The notes beneath the pieces are model-generated. The model was not told where the DNA came from. It worked only from the letters and a program-made list of their open reading frames with translations, and ran no database searches. Of a stretch of DNA of 60,448 bases, positions 24,472 through 33,562 are shown one piece after another (position 1 is the stretch's first letter; each line of letters begins with the position of its first letter). Both the position numbers and the translations under genes were made by a program. The DNA comes from an uncultured Rubrobacteraceae bacterium (GTDB lineage: Bacteria; Actinomycetota; Rubrobacteria; Rubrobacterales; Rubrobacteraceae), in contig CADCVE010000104.1 of the NCBI GenBank assembly GCA_902806065.1, positions 1 through 60,448 of the forward strand, read 5' to 3'.

Positions 24472-26070
24472 ATGGCTCAGACGAGGCAATACGCGGAGGG
24501 AATCGAGATAACCGCGCCCATCCCGGACGAGTTCGCCGAGATTATGACGCCCGAGGCGGTCGAGTTCGTGGCAAAGCTCAGCAGGGAGTTTAGCGGGCGC
24601 CGCGATGAACTCTTGCGTAGGCGGGCCGAGCGCCAGGAGCGCATAGACGCTGGCGAGATGCCGGACTTCCTTGAGGAGACGCGCGAGATCCGGGAGAGCG
24701 ACTGGAAGATAGCCCCCATTCCCGAAGACCTCAAAGACAGGCGCGTCGAGCTAACCGGTCCTCCAGACCGCAAGATGACGATAAACGCCCTGAACTCCGG
24801 TGCCAGCACCTGGATGGCCGACTTTGAGGATGCGAACTGCCCAACCTGGTACAACATGCTCGAAAGCCAGCTAAACCTGCGCGATGCGGTGAACCAGACC
24901 ATCACCTACGACGACCCCAACACCGGCAAGGGCTACGAGCTGAACGAGGACGTGGCGGTTATCCTCGCCCGCCCGCGCGGCTGGCATCTCGTCGAGAAGC
25001 ATATGCTCGTGGACGGCAAGCAAGTACCGGCGGGCATCTTCGACTTTGGCCTGTACTTCTTCCACAACGTACGCACCCTGATGGCTCTGGAGAGCGGCCC
25101 TTACTTCTATCTGCCCAAGATGGAGAGCCATCTGGAGGCGAGGCTGTGGAACGATGTCTTCGTCATGGCGCAGGATGAGCTTGGGATACCGCAGGGCACC
25201 ATCAAGGCGACGGTTCTCATTGAGACCATCCTGGCGACGTTCGAGATGCACGAGATCCTCTACGAGCTTCGGGAGCACTCCGCAGGTCTGAACTGCGGCC
25301 GTTGGGACTACATCTTTTCCTACATCAAGAAGTTCCGCAACAAGGATCTGCTGCTCCCGAACCGTGCCGAGGTCACGATGACCGTACCGTTCATGCGGGC
25401 GTACTCCCTTCTGACGATAAAGACCTGTCACGAGCGGGGGGCACACGCCATTGGCGGGATGGCGGCCCAGATCCCCTCCAAAGACCCGGAGGAGAACGAG
25501 GCGGCCTACAACAAGGTCCGGGAGGACAAGGAGCGCGAGGCCAACGACGGCCACGACGGCACCTGGGTGGCCCATCCGGGCATGGTCCCGCTCGCAAAAG
25601 AGGCCTTCGACAAGGTCATGACGGGGGCGAACCAGATCGAGACGAAGCGCCCGGACGTCAACCCGACCGCCGCCGACTTGCTGGAGAAGCCGGAGGGCAA
25701 CATAACCGAGGACGGGTTTCGTAGCAACGTGAATGTCGGAGTGCAGTACCTTGGAGCGTGGCTCGCGGGGCGCGGGGCTGTTCCGGTCTTCGGCCTCATG
25801 GAGGATACGGCGACGGCGGAGATCAGCCGGGCTCAGGTGTGGCAGTGGATCCACCACGAACAAGGCGTCTTTAACGACGGTACCGAAGTGACTGAAGAGT
25901 TGTTCCGCCAGGTCCTCAGCGAAGAGCTGGAGAAGATCAAAGAACTCGTAGGCGAGGAACGCTACAAGAATGACGAGTTCGGCAAGGCCGCCGAACTCTT
26001 CGACCGCATCTCTACCGACGACGAGTTCGTCGAGTTCCTTACCTACCCCGGCTACGAGTACCTGGACTAA
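24472..26070 (+). CDS. aceB: malate synthase A
   Basis: 532 residues, the usual length for the malate synthase A form. It condenses glyoxylate with acetyl-CoA to malate, the second step of the glyoxylate shunt. The family signature [16 protein letters not shown] is intact near residue 270, and [20 protein letters not shown] contains the early conserved region. The ATG at 24472 follows GAGAGGGAAGGAACCCATAGA; a longer frame upstream overlaps the small ORF and is not used. It precedes isocitrate lyase by 220 bases. Cytosolic; probably controlled by the LysR gene and the leader repeat. Confidence 0.97.
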   Translation: MAQTRQYAEGIEITAPIPDEFAEIMTPEAVEFVAKLSREFSGRRDELLRRRAERQERIDAGEMPDFLEETREIRESDWKIAPIPEDLKDRRVELTGPPDRKMTINALNSGASTWMADFEDANCPTWYNMLESQLNLRDAVNQTITYDDPNTGKGYELNEDVAVILARPRGWHLVEKHMLVDGKQVPAGIFDFGLYFFHNVRTLMALESGPYFYLPKMESHLEARLWNDVFVMAQDELGIPQGTIKATVLIETILATFEMHEILYELREHSAGLNCGRWDYIFSYIKKFRNKDLLLPNRAEVTMTVPFMRAYSLLTIKTCHERGAHAIGGMAAQIPSKDPEENEAAYNKVREDKEREANDGHDGTWVAHPGMVPLAKEAFDKVMTGANQIETKRPDVNPTAADLLEKPEGNITEDGFRSNVNVGVQYLGAWLAGRGAVPVFGLMEDTATAEISRAQVWQWIHHEQGVFNDGTEVTEELFRQVLSEELEKIKELVGEERYKNDEFGKAAELFDRISTDDEFVEFLTYPGYEYLD

Positions 26071-26104
26071 AGGAACAAGGATACCCACCCTCCTCAACAC
26101 ACAG

Positions 26105-26138
26105 ACCGGCGGCACGATCCGCCCACCGCCGGTTTATC
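26105..26138 (+). terminator. candidate terminator after aceB
   Basis: An eight-base GC-rich stem (ACCGGCGG with CCGCCGGT) around a 13-base spacer, followed by TTTATCG, 34 bases after the aceB stop. The T tract is short, so termination may be partial. It suggests that aceB and the following aceA can be transcribed separately. Confidence 0.5.
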
Positions 26139-26188
26139 GTTCCATGACGCCCTGTGGCGACTCACCCAGCGTCACGCTCACACATTAT

Positions 26189-26217
26189 TTGACACGCTCC
26201 GAGAAGATATACACAAT
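26189..26217 (+). promoter_or_regulatory. aceA: candidate promoter of aceA
   Basis: A perfect -35 box TTGACA at 26189-26194 is followed after 17 bases by CACAAT (26212-26217), a four-of-six match to the -10 consensus, 73 bases before the aceA ATG. It lies downstream of the aceB terminator. This supports an independent aceA transcript; the start site has not been shown. Confidence 0.5.
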
Positions 26218-26290
26218 GGTTATGTGCAAACTACACGTATGTCTGCTTTATACTTAGTTCAGGCATAAGAGACAGAGAGAAGGAGAGCAT

Positions 26291-27646
26291 ATGCTCAACG
26301 GTAATCAGGTTGCCGAGATACAGCAGGAGTGGCAGGGTCCGCGTTTCGAGGGTATAGAGCGTCCTTATTCTGCGGAGGACGTGGCACGGCTCAGAGGTTC
26401 TGTCAGGATCGAGCAGACGTTGGCGCGGATGGGCGCGGAGCGGCTGTGGGAGTTGATGCACGAGAGGCCGTTCGTCAGGGCGCTTGGGGCGTTGACGGGC
26501 AACCAGGCCGTGCAGCAGGTCAAGGCGGGGCTGGAGGCGATCTACCTCAGCGGCTGGCAGGTCGCGGCGGACGCCAACCTTGCGGGGCAGATGTACCCTG
26601 ACCAGAGCCTGTACCCGGCGAACAGCGTCCCGCACGTGGTCAAGAGGATCAACCAGGCGTTGCAGCGCGCCGACCAGATCGACCACTCCGAGAACAGGAA
26701 CGGCACCCACTGGTTCGCCCCGATCGTGGCCGACGCCGAGGCCGGTTTCGGCGGGGCGCTCAACGTCTTCGAGCTCATGAAGTCCATGATCGAAGCTGGC
26801 GCCGCCGGCGTTCACTTCGAGGACCAGCTCGCGAGCGAGAAGAAGTGCGGCCACATGGGCGGCAAGGTCCTGTTGCCGACGGCACAGGCTGTGAGGAACC
26901 TCATCTCGGCGCGGCTCGCGGCGGACGTCATGGGTGTGCCGACGGTCATCGTCGCCAGGACCGACGCCGACGGCGCGGATCTCATCACCAGCGACGTGGA
27001 CCCGAATGATGGTGAGTTCCTCACCGGCGAGCGGACGATGGAGGGCTTCTACCGTACCAGGGCCGGAATAGACCAGGCCATAGCGCGCGGGCTCTCTTAC
27101 GCCCCGTACGCGGATGTGGTGTGGTGTGAGACTTCCAAGCCGGATCTCGCGCAGGCGAAGAAGTTCGCCGAGGCGATCCACGCCCAGTACCCGGGCAAGC
27201 TCCTCGCATACAACTGCTCTCCATCGTTCAACTGGAGGAAGAACCTCTCCGACGAGGACATCGCCACCTTCCAGGAGCAGATCGGGGACATGGGCTACAA
27301 GTTCCAGTTCATCACGCTCGCGGGCTTCCACGCACTGAACTACAGCATGTTCCAGCTCGCCAACGGCTACAAGGACCGCGGCATGGCCGCCTACACCGAG
27401 CTGCAGCAGGCCGAGTTCGACGCCGAGGAGCAGGGCTACACGGCCACCAAGCACCAGCGTGAAGTCGGCGCAGGCTACTTCGACGATGTCGCCCAGGTCG
27501 TCGCGGGTGGTATGGCCTCCACCACTGCTCTCACCGGCTCGACCGAGGAGGCCCAGTTCAACGCGGACGACCCGCGGTTCAACAACGACTCGGACGACGA
27601 TCCGCGCACCGAGATAGCCGACGAGAAGGGCCAGCTTCTCAAGTAG
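26291..27646 (+). CDS. aceA: isocitrate lyase
   Basis: 451 residues. It splits isocitrate into succinate and glyoxylate, the first step of the glyoxylate shunt. The catalytic loop KKCGHMGGK has its Cys at residue 186; [15 protein letters not shown] carries the metal-binding Asp region, and [16 protein letters not shown] and YNCSPSFNW are also typical. The ATG has AAGGAGAGCAT upstream. It lies between a promoter-like TTGACA and a strong terminator, so it can be a single-gene unit. With aceB it lets the cell grow on acetate or fatty acids. Confidence 0.97.
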   Translation: MLNGNQVAEIQQEWQGPRFEGIERPYSAEDVARLRGSVRIEQTLARMGAERLWELMHERPFVRALGALTGNQAVQQVKAGLEAIYLSGWQVAADANLAGQMYPDQSLYPANSVPHVVKRINQALQRADQIDHSENRNGTHWFAPIVADAEAGFGGALNVFELMKSMIEAGAAGVHFEDQLASEKKCGHMGGKVLLPTAQAVRNLISARLAADVMGVPTVIVARTDADGADLITSDVDPNDGEFLTGERTMEGFYRTRAGIDQAIARGLSYAPYADVVWCETSKPDLAQAKKFAEAIHAQYPGKLLAYNCSPSFNWRKNLSDEDIATFQEQIGDMGYKFQFITLAGFHALNYSMFQLANGYKDRGMAAYTELQQAEFDAEEQGYTATKHQREVGAGYFDDVAQVVAGGMASTTALTGSTEEAQFNADDPRFNNDSDDDPRTEIADEKGQLLK

Positions 27647-27680
27647 CCGTTGATAGCGGTCAGCTGTCGGTAACTAGCGA

Positions 27681-27711
27681 GAAGGGCCGGAAAATCTCCG
27701 GCCCTTCTTCT
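27681..27711 (+). terminator. strong intrinsic terminator after aceA
   Basis: A perfect 10-base stem GAAGGGCCGG / CCGGCCCTTC with a seven-base loop (AAAATCT) and then TTCTTG, 35 bases past the aceA stop. The strongest terminator in the window. It closes the glyoxylate unit before bioY. Confidence 0.85.
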
Positions 27712-27780
27712 TGTAAGATTGGCTTGTTTAGAACCGCCGCGTCTGGGGGTGCGGCGTCAGACTACGATGAAGGAGGATGT

Positions 27781-28365
27781 ATGTCTTCGATTGCCGCCCC
27801 GCCACGCACGCTGGTGGACGTACTGTTGCCGCGACAGCGCTCGCTGGTGCTTGATGCCGCGCTAATTGTCGCCTTCAGTGCGTTCGTGGCTCTGACGGCT
27901 CAGGTCTCGTTACCGTTGTTGCCCGTGCCGCTGACGTTGCAGACGCTCGGGGTGCTCTTTACAGGCGCGGTGCTCGGTAGCAAACGCGGCACCCTGGCAT
28001 TGCTCCTGTACGTGGCGGAGGGCGCGATCGGGCTGCCCGTCTTCGCGGGTGGCCTCTCCGGAATTGGGGTGCTTGTAGGGCCGACCGGCGGTTATCTGGT
28101 TGGGTTTATAGTCGCGGCTGGTATCGTGGGGTTGCTCGCGGAGCGCGGTTGGGACCGGCGGCTCGTGTGGGCGGCGCTGGCGATGGTGGTAGGTAACCTG
28201 GCGATCTACGCTTTGGGTGTGGCCTGGCTGACCGTTATATTGGGCGATTTGCGAACCGCGTTGGTTCAGGGGATGTTGATCTTCATCATCGGTGACCTGA
28301 TCAAGATAGTTGTCGCGGCGCTGGCTCTGCCTGGAGGATGGGCGCTGGCAAGGCGCCGGGACTAA
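27781..28365 (+). CDS. bioY: biotin transporter BioY (ECF S component)
   Basis: 194 residues, six helices, the substrate-binding membrane subunit of a biotin ECF transporter. Signatures are VSLPLLPVPLTLQTLGVLFT, EGAIGLPVFAGG and GPTGGYLVGF, with a positively charged C-terminus (ARRRD). The ATG at 27781 follows GAAGGAGGATGT. No bioM/bioN ATPase or T-component genes are adjacent, so it either uses a shared energising module encoded elsewhere or works alone, as some BioY proteins do. Confidence 0.92.
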   Translation: MSSIAAPPRTLVDVLLPRQRSLVLDAALIVAFSAFVALTAQVSLPLLPVPLTLQTLGVLFTGAVLGSKRGTLALLLYVAEGAIGLPVFAGGLSGIGVLVGPTGGYLVGFIVAAGIVGLLAERGWDRRLVWAALAMVVGNLAIYALGVAWLTVILGDLRTALVQGMLIFIIGDLIKIVVAALALPGGWALARRRD

Positions 28366-28417
28366 CGCCGCTCCCAAGAACGAACTAAGTACCCTTCACG
28401 GGACGTACAATACGAGC

Positions 28418-28729
28418 ATGAGCCTGAAGAACAGGGAAGAGCGGTTGCTGCCGAACGGCCTGCCCCGATACGTCTGAAGTTACGATAACGGCGGCGTGAC
28501 CGCCGAACGCTACACCGCAATTCTCACTGGCGCCCTCACCGGAAAGAAATCCGGCGAATACCTCTACCTGACTATGAGCGAGGATCCGGAAGGTCCCGGT
28601 GGTAGCAGCACGCTGCACCGGGGGCGCCCTCCTTATAAGCGGTTGGGGCGCGAGATCTCATTCGATGACTTCCCGGAGGTATGTCGGGGTCTGATCCTGG
28701 AGCACTACCGGAGGTTGTGGGACCTGTAG
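28418..28729 (+). pseudogene. small conserved-looking gene with in-frame TGA at codon 20
   Basis: A frame runs from the ATG at 28418 to the TAG ending at 28729 with a single in-frame stop, TGA at 28475-28477. The product reads MSLKNREERLLPNGLPRYV, then the stop, then SYDNGGVTAERYTAILTGAL and on to LEHYRRLWDL. PRYV-x-SYDNGG reads as one continuous motif, and TGA differs from the Arg codon CGA by one base. The likely states are a recent nonsense mutation, a sequencing error or, less likely, recoding. An internal GTG at 28496 could give a shorter 77-residue protein. Function unknown. Confidence 0.65.
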
Positions 28730-28816
28730 GGGTGCGTTCTGAGAGCCTCAACTACAGCTTCCGACCACCATCTCTGGCAGTATGGGGCGAAACCCGGTAT
28801 GGGGAGGAGATAGGTA

Positions 28817-29272
28817 ATGAGAGCCAACGGCTTTACTCACGTAAGCGTCCACGCGTACGACCTCGACGAGTCGGTACGCTTCTACAAGGATCTCTTCGGG
28901 ATGGAGGAACTCCCCGCCCCGGGCTTCCCCTTCCCGGTGCGCTGGCTGCGCGTCGGCGACCTGCAGCTACACCTCTTTCAGAGCGACGAGACCGCCCCCT
29001 CGGGCCACCACTTCGGCCTGGACGTGGACGACTTCGAGGCGACGTACGAGAAGGCCCGAGAGATGGGTGCTCAGGAGAAAGAGGGCTACTTCTCCAACAT
29101 CTACGAGTTGCCGGATGGAGCCGTTCAACTCTACCTGCGTGATCCGGCCGGCAACATGGTCGAGGTCAACTGGCCGGATGCTTCGACGCTAAACCGCTCC
29201 GTGGTCGGCGAAATTAAGAAGGTGGATGCTGGAACTGGCGGCGCCGCGCTTTACCTTGAACGCCTTCAGTAA
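28817..29272 (+). CDS. VOC family (glyoxalase/bleomycin-resistance/dioxygenase) protein
   Basis: 151 residues in two beta-alpha-beta-beta-beta units: FTHVSVHAYDLDESVRFYKD at the start, GHHFGLDVDDFEATYEKARE in the middle and LYLRDPAGNMVEVNWPD near the end. Candidate metal ligands are His8, His-His near residue 75 and the Glu of GNMVEVNW. The ATG has GGGGAGGAGATAG upstream. VOC proteins include glyoxalases, ring-cleavage dioxygenases and resistance proteins; nothing here picks one. It converges on the APC permease. Confidence 0.9.
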   Translation: MRANGFTHVSVHAYDLDESVRFYKDLFGMEELPAPGFPFPVRWLRVGDLQLHLFQSDETAPSGHHFGLDVDDFEATYEKAREMGAQEKEGYFSNIYELPDGAVQLYLRDPAGNMVEVNWPDASTLNRSVVGEIKKVDAGTGGAALYLERLQ

Positions 29273-29380
29273 AGATTGTCCGTGATCCAGCCGCTCTCTC
29301 GTTTCGGGCTGCTACGGTCGTGAATAGAACCTGGTTGCTACCTGATGGTGTAAACGCGTTTGTTTCTTTAGAGTCGTTTG

Positions 29381-30670
29381 CTAATGACGGCGTCCTGGGG
29401 TTTCTGCCGAGTCTAGTCTGCGCCGCAACAGGTTGTTTATAGTGTACAGTGCAAATCCGATGATGAGCAGGATGCCGGCGTATGCGTATACACCGATATC
29501 GTTTATGCCTATCTGCACCAGTAGTACGAGGCACGCCACTATCCCAAGTATAGGAAACAAGGTAGGGGCCGTGAAGTGATCGTGGTCTACGCGGTCCCTG
29601 CGTAGGACTAGCACCGAGGCGTTGACGAGCACGAAGACTATGAGTATGAACACGACCGTGGTATCAGCGAGGCGGCCCACGTCGGCAGTGGTGAGCAGGA
29701 CTAGGGTGACGAGCGTGGTGAAAATTATCGCAACCCACGGTGTGCGGCGGGAGCGGTGGGTCCTGGCTAGAATGCGGGGCAAGACGCCTTCGCGGGCCAT
29801 ACCGTAGAGGACGCGGGACGCCATGATCAGGGCGACCAGCGCCGTGTTGGAGACGGCGACGAGCGCGATGAGGGAGAACAATCGCTCCGGGATGGGAATG
29901 GGTCCTGCCCGGACCACCTCCAAGAGGGCGCCTTCGGAGTTGGCGAGCTGCTCTGTAGGCACCACCATCGAGGCGGTAAAGCTGACCGCCAGGTACAGCA
30001 AGCTCGCCAGGAGAAGGCCGCCGAATAGGGCGCGCGGGTACGTCCTGCTCGGGTTGTGGGTCTCCTCTGCCACGTTCACCGCATTCTCGAAGCCGATCAG
30101 GGCGAAGAACGCGAGCGTCGCGCCGCCCAGAGTCGCGATCGCCGGATTCACGCCCTCCCGAAACTCGAAGGGCCGGGTGAGGTCGGCGTCGCCCGAGAAC
30201 AGCACCACCGCCCCGATCACCAAGATTATCGCGAGGCCACTCAACTCGATGAGGCTCATGACCGTATTGGCCCGCACCGACTCGGAGATACCGCGGAAGT
30301 TGATGAAACCCAGCGCCGCGATAAAGAGGCCAGCCACGAGAAGGGTTGGCCCGTTCAGGAATGCCTGGAAGTACGGACCGCCGAATACCCGGGCCAGTGC
30401 GCCGGCGGCGGAGACGCCGGCAGCGACCAGGGAGAACGCCACCAGGAAGGTCAGCAGACGGTTATCGAACGCCTTATTGACGTACAGCGACGCGCCGGCT
30501 GCCTTCGGGTACTTCGTCACCAACTCCGCATAAGAGAAGCCGATAAGGAAGGCGAAAGCGATAGCGATCAGGAACGAGGCCCAGATAGCGCCGCCTACTT
30601 CGCCCGCGATAACGCCAACCAGCGCATAGATCCCCGACCCCAGAATGTCACCCACGACAAAGAAAAACAA
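29381..30670 (-). CDS. APC family amino acid permease, start unclear
   Basis: About 429 residues and twelve helices of the amino acid-polyamine-organocation superfamily. The first helix carries GDILGSGIYALVGVIAGEVG, with the GSGI loop of the substrate site, and IGFENAVNVAEETHNPSRTY is the typical helix 6 region. TTG at 30670 is inside the first helix. The frame is open upstream and encodes RPVDQPEQLARRITAPLLF before it, with GGGAGAGGAG at about 30764-30773, but no ATG, GTG or TTG there. So the true start is probably a rare codon (ATT at 30751 or ATC at 30760). The substrate is unknown. Confidence 0.88.
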   Translation of the reverse strand: MFFFVVGDILGSGIYALVGVIAGEVGGAIWASFLIAIAFAFLIGFSYAELVTKYPKAAGASLYVNKAFDNRLLTFLVAFSLVAAGVSAAGALARVFGGPYFQAFLNGPTLLVAGLFIAALGFINFRGISESVRANTVMSLIELSGLAIILVIGAVVLFSGDADLTRPFEFREGVNPAIATLGGATLAFFALIGFENAVNVAEETHNPSRTYPRALFGGLLLASLLYLAVSFTASMVVPTEQLANSEGALLEVVRAGPIPIPERLFSLIALVAVSNTALVALIMASRVLYGMAREGVLPRILARTHRSRRTPWVAIIFTTLVTLVLLTTADVGRLADTTVVFILIVFVLVNASVLVLRRDRVDHDHFTAPTLFPILGIVACLVLLVQIGINDIGVYAYAGILLIIGFALYTINNLLRRRLDSAETPGRRH

Positions 30671-31027
30671 AAGCGGCGCGGTGATGCGGCGCGCGAGTTG
30701 CTCCGGCTGGTCAACCGGCCGCCCACTGTCGGCAGGTCTAGTATCAGAAATACTTACGATCGTCTCCTCTCCCGGCCATCTCGTGCTGTGTCCGGTTTTG
30801 ATCCCGCGGGCTCCGGGTTTACCCGGTTGCTCGCTATTGTCGTCTCTTACCGTCTGAAGTGTGCGGGTCTTCTCTTACAGAACGCAGGCCGTTAGACCAC
30901 CCTGTCTCTCGCACACGGGCACGCCTCGCTCGCGTGTCTACGGTGTCGCGTAAGAGCGATTGGTTAGTTGTACGCGCGAGCGGGGCTGTTATTTGGTTTT
31001 TGCAAAACCGCTGGTACGAGGTTAGGA

Positions 31028-32044
31028 TTAGGAGGGGATGTCGAGAATTATCTTCCCGATCCCTTTGCCCTCCTCCATGTGCTTCTGCGCTGCCGTGGCC
31101 TCTTCCAGGGTGAAGGTCTCGTTGATGACCGGATGCAGGTCATGCTTCTCGTAGAACTCGAGCATGTCACCAAACTCCTGGGCGTTGCCCATCGCGGTTC
31201 CGAAGACGTCGAGGTTCTTGAGGGCCATGGCGATGGTCATCATCTTCGGCACTGGTCCCTGCGTGGACCCGAAAATGACTATGCGGCTGCCGGGCTTGGC
31301 GAGCTGGACCAGGGCGTTGAAGACCTCGCCACCGATGGAATCGACCGAGAGGTCCACACCCCCGGTCATTTTCTTTAGCTCTTTGGACCAGTCCTCGGAG
31401 TTGTAGTTGACGCCGCCCTCGGCCCCAAGTTCCTTGGCGCGTTCGATCTTCTCGTCGCTCCCGGAGGTGACGAAGACCGTAGCGCCGGCCGCATTAGCCA
31501 TCTGCACCAGGAACGTTGCCACGCCGCCCCCGATGCCGGGTATGAGGACCGTCTCGCCTTCCTGTAGCTGTCCGCGGGTAAAGAGCGCCCGGTACGCGGT
31601 AAGCGCCGCGAGCGGGAGAGCCGCCGCTTCCTCGTGCGAGAGGTGTGAGGGCTTGGGGAAGACGTGATCCCCGGGAACCTTCACGAACTGGGCGTAGGTG
31701 CCGTCGTCCGGTAGCCCGAGGATACGGTACTCCTTACCCGGTATCTTGGGGTTGTCCCCCCAGTACAGCGCCGGGTTGATAACGACCTCTGCGCCCTCTT
31801 CGGGGCCGTCGGCGCCGTCGCCTTTCGCGTAGATCTCACCGGAGCCGTCGGAGCCAAGGGTTATGGGCAGCGCATCGGGTTTGGCGCCCGGATACATGCC
31901 CTGCGTGACGAACACGTCGCGGCGGTTGAGGGCCGCGTTATGCAGGCGGACGACGACCTCGCCAGAGCCCGGCTCCGGGTCGGGGACGTCCTCGTAGCTC
32001 AGAGCCTCGGGGCCTTCCAGCTCGTTTAGTCTTATTGCTTTCAT
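31028..32044 (-). CDS. quinone-oxidoreductase-like medium-chain dehydrogenase
   Basis: 338 residues of the MDR superfamily: a GroES-like domain at 1-130 (NAALNRRDVFVTQGMYPG, ITLGSDGSGEI) and a Rossmann domain with IPGIGGGVATFLVQMANAAG and VDLSVDSIGGEVFNALVQLA. I see no Cys-rich structural zinc loop, as is usual for the quinone oxidoreductase/crotonyl-reductase branch. It would use NADPH to reduce a quinone or an enone. It lies just downstream (leftward) of the acyl-CoA dehydrogenase, with 166 bases between them. Confidence 0.9.
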   Translation of the reverse strand: MKAIRLNELEGPEALSYEDVPDPEPGSGEVVVRLHNAALNRRDVFVTQGMYPGAKPDALPITLGSDGSGEIYAKGDGADGPEEGAEVVINPALYWGDNPKIPGKEYRILGLPDDGTYAQFVKVPGDHVFPKPSHLSHEEAAALPLAALTAYRALFTRGQLQEGETVLIPGIGGGVATFLVQMANAAGATVFVTSGSDEKIERAKELGAEGGVNYNSEDWSKELKKMTGGVDLSVDSIGGEVFNALVQLAKPGSRIVIFGSTQGPVPKMMTIAMALKNLDVFGTAMGNAQEFGDMLEFYEKHDLHPVINETFTLEEATAAQKHMEEGKGIGKIILDIPS

Positions 32045-32210
32045 TGTTGCTCCCTTCGGTCACGGCTTTTTAGCCGATGGCTGGCTACCGTATGGTTGCG
32101 CTCTGGCCTTTTGTGGGTTTTTACCCAAAACGCCCGGTTTTCTCTACCAACGTCGAAGACCACTTCTTGACTGATTGCCGTGCCGACAAGCTGAACGCTG
32201 GTAGCTTCTT

Positions 32211-33404
32211 TTATACGAACGCTCCGACGCCGGTGACGTCGCGGCCTACTATAAGGGACTGGATGGTATCGGTGCCTTCGTAGGTGTACACGATCTCCAT
32301 GTCTGAGAGGTGTCTTGCGACGTGGTACTCCAGAAGGACGCCGTTGCCGCCCATAATGTCCCGGGCGTCGGAGCAGACTTGCTTTGCCTTTTTGGCGTTG
32401 TTCATCTTGGCGAGCGAGGCTTGCGGGCCGGTCATCTTGCCCTGCTCCTGGAGTTGGCCGAGCCGGTAGCACATGAGCTGCATTAAGGTGATCTCCGCGA
32501 GCATGTTCGCCAGCTTGTTCTGAATGAGCTGGAAGCCCGCTATCGGCCTGCCGAACTGCTCGCGCTGCCTGGAGTATGTAAGCGCCGCTTCGTAGGCTGC
32601 TATCGCATGACCGATGGCCTCCCATGCGACTCCCCCGCGCGTGGCCGTGAGGACCTTGTTGGTGTCCTTGAAGGAGTTGGCGTGCTCCAGCTTGTTCTCC
32701 ACCGGGATGCGGACTTCTTCTAGCTTTATATCCGGCTGCCACACGGCGCGCTTGCCCATCTTGCCGGTTATAAGTTCTGTGGAGTAGCCTTCCGTGCCCT
32801 TTTCGACCAGGAAGCCCTTTACTTCGCCGTCATCTTCGTCGCGGGCCCATATAACGATCACGTCGGCGAAGGTGGCGTTGCCGATCCAACGCTTCTCCCC
32901 GTTCAACACATATTGGTCACCCTCGCGGCGTGCGCTGGTCTCCAGCCTCACGGAGTCGGAGCCGTGCTTGGCCTCGGTGAGGCCCCACGCTCCGATCTTC
33001 TCCATCCGCGCCATCTGGGGGAGCCACCTCTCCTTCTGTTCCTCGCTGCCGCAGATCGCGAGAGTGCTCATTACCAGCCCCGAATGCACCCCGAAGAACG
33101 TATTGAAGCTACCATCGCCCCGCGCCATCTCTATCGCCACGAGTCCCGCCGCGACCTGGCTCATCCCCGGACAGCCGTAGCCTTGTATAGCCGTGCCCGC
33201 GATGTTCAGCTCCGCGACCTTCGGCACCAGCTCGAACGGGAACTGAGCCTTGTCCCAGTAGTCGTTGATTATGGGGATGACCTCCCGGTCGGCGAACGCC
33301 CGGACCTTGTCCCGGATCTCGCGCTCCTCATCCGTCAACAACTCTTCGATGAGGTAATAATCAGTCCCTAGCGATTGAGATACGTCAGCCAGTAATGGCT
33401 TCAA
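32211..33404 (-). CDS. acyl-CoA dehydrogenase, glutaryl-CoA dehydrogenase-like
   Basis: 397 residues, FAD-dependent. Landmarks are GAWGLTEAKHGSDSVRLETS and GEKRWIGNATFADVIVIWAR (FAD and substrate region), SRQREQFGRPIAGFQLIQNK, and IVYTYEGTDTIQSLIVGR, which carries the catalytic Glu. The YEGT-x-x-IQ end and the segment CSDARDIMGGNGVLLEYHVA resemble glutaryl-CoA and related dehydrogenases. It is divergent from the beta-oxidation fusion gene, with 158 bases between their starts. The carboxyl-CoA specificity is a guess; an ordinary short-chain acyl-CoA is also possible. Confidence 0.92.
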   Translation of the reverse strand: MKPLLADVSQSLGTDYYLIEELLTDEEREIRDKVRAFADREVIPIINDYWDKAQFPFELVPKVAELNIAGTAIQGYGCPGMSQVAAGLVAIEMARGDGSFNTFFGVHSGLVMSTLAICGSEEQKERWLPQMARMEKIGAWGLTEAKHGSDSVRLETSARREGDQYVLNGEKRWIGNATFADVIVIWARDEDDGEVKGFLVEKGTEGYSTELITGKMGKRAVWQPDIKLEEVRIPVENKLEHANSFKDTNKVLTATRGGVAWEAIGHAIAAYEAALTYSRQREQFGRPIAGFQLIQNKLANMLAEITLMQLMCYRLGQLQEQGKMTGPQASLAKMNNAKKAKQVCSDARDIMGGNGVLLEYHVARHLSDMEIVYTYEGTDTIQSLIVGRDVTGVGAFV

Positions 33405-33562
33405 TGGCTCCTCCTTCTCTCACCCTTGATTGGCGTCCCGGGCGCCACGAAAGTAACTCTAGCACGCGCATACATCAGCCGCCTGTAGGAGCGCGAGGCG
33501 GTGTTTTGGGGTACATTGAGAGCGTTTGCGGAACGGGTGAGGGAAAGACCACGGAGGTAACA

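Noticed and set aside
24871-26115. Minus-strand frame of 414 codons under malate synthase
   Set aside because: Malate synthase on the other strand is intact with its signature; the opposite frame has no motif and is a product of GC-rich codon use.
26231-27454. Minus-strand frame of 407 codons under isocitrate lyase
   Set aside because: Same reasoning: isocitrate lyase is complete on the plus strand and this frame matches nothing.
28475-28477. TGA as a selenocysteine codon
   Set aside because: No SECIS-like hairpin is obvious right after it and the position fits Arg (CGA) by one transition, so nonsense or error is the simpler reading.
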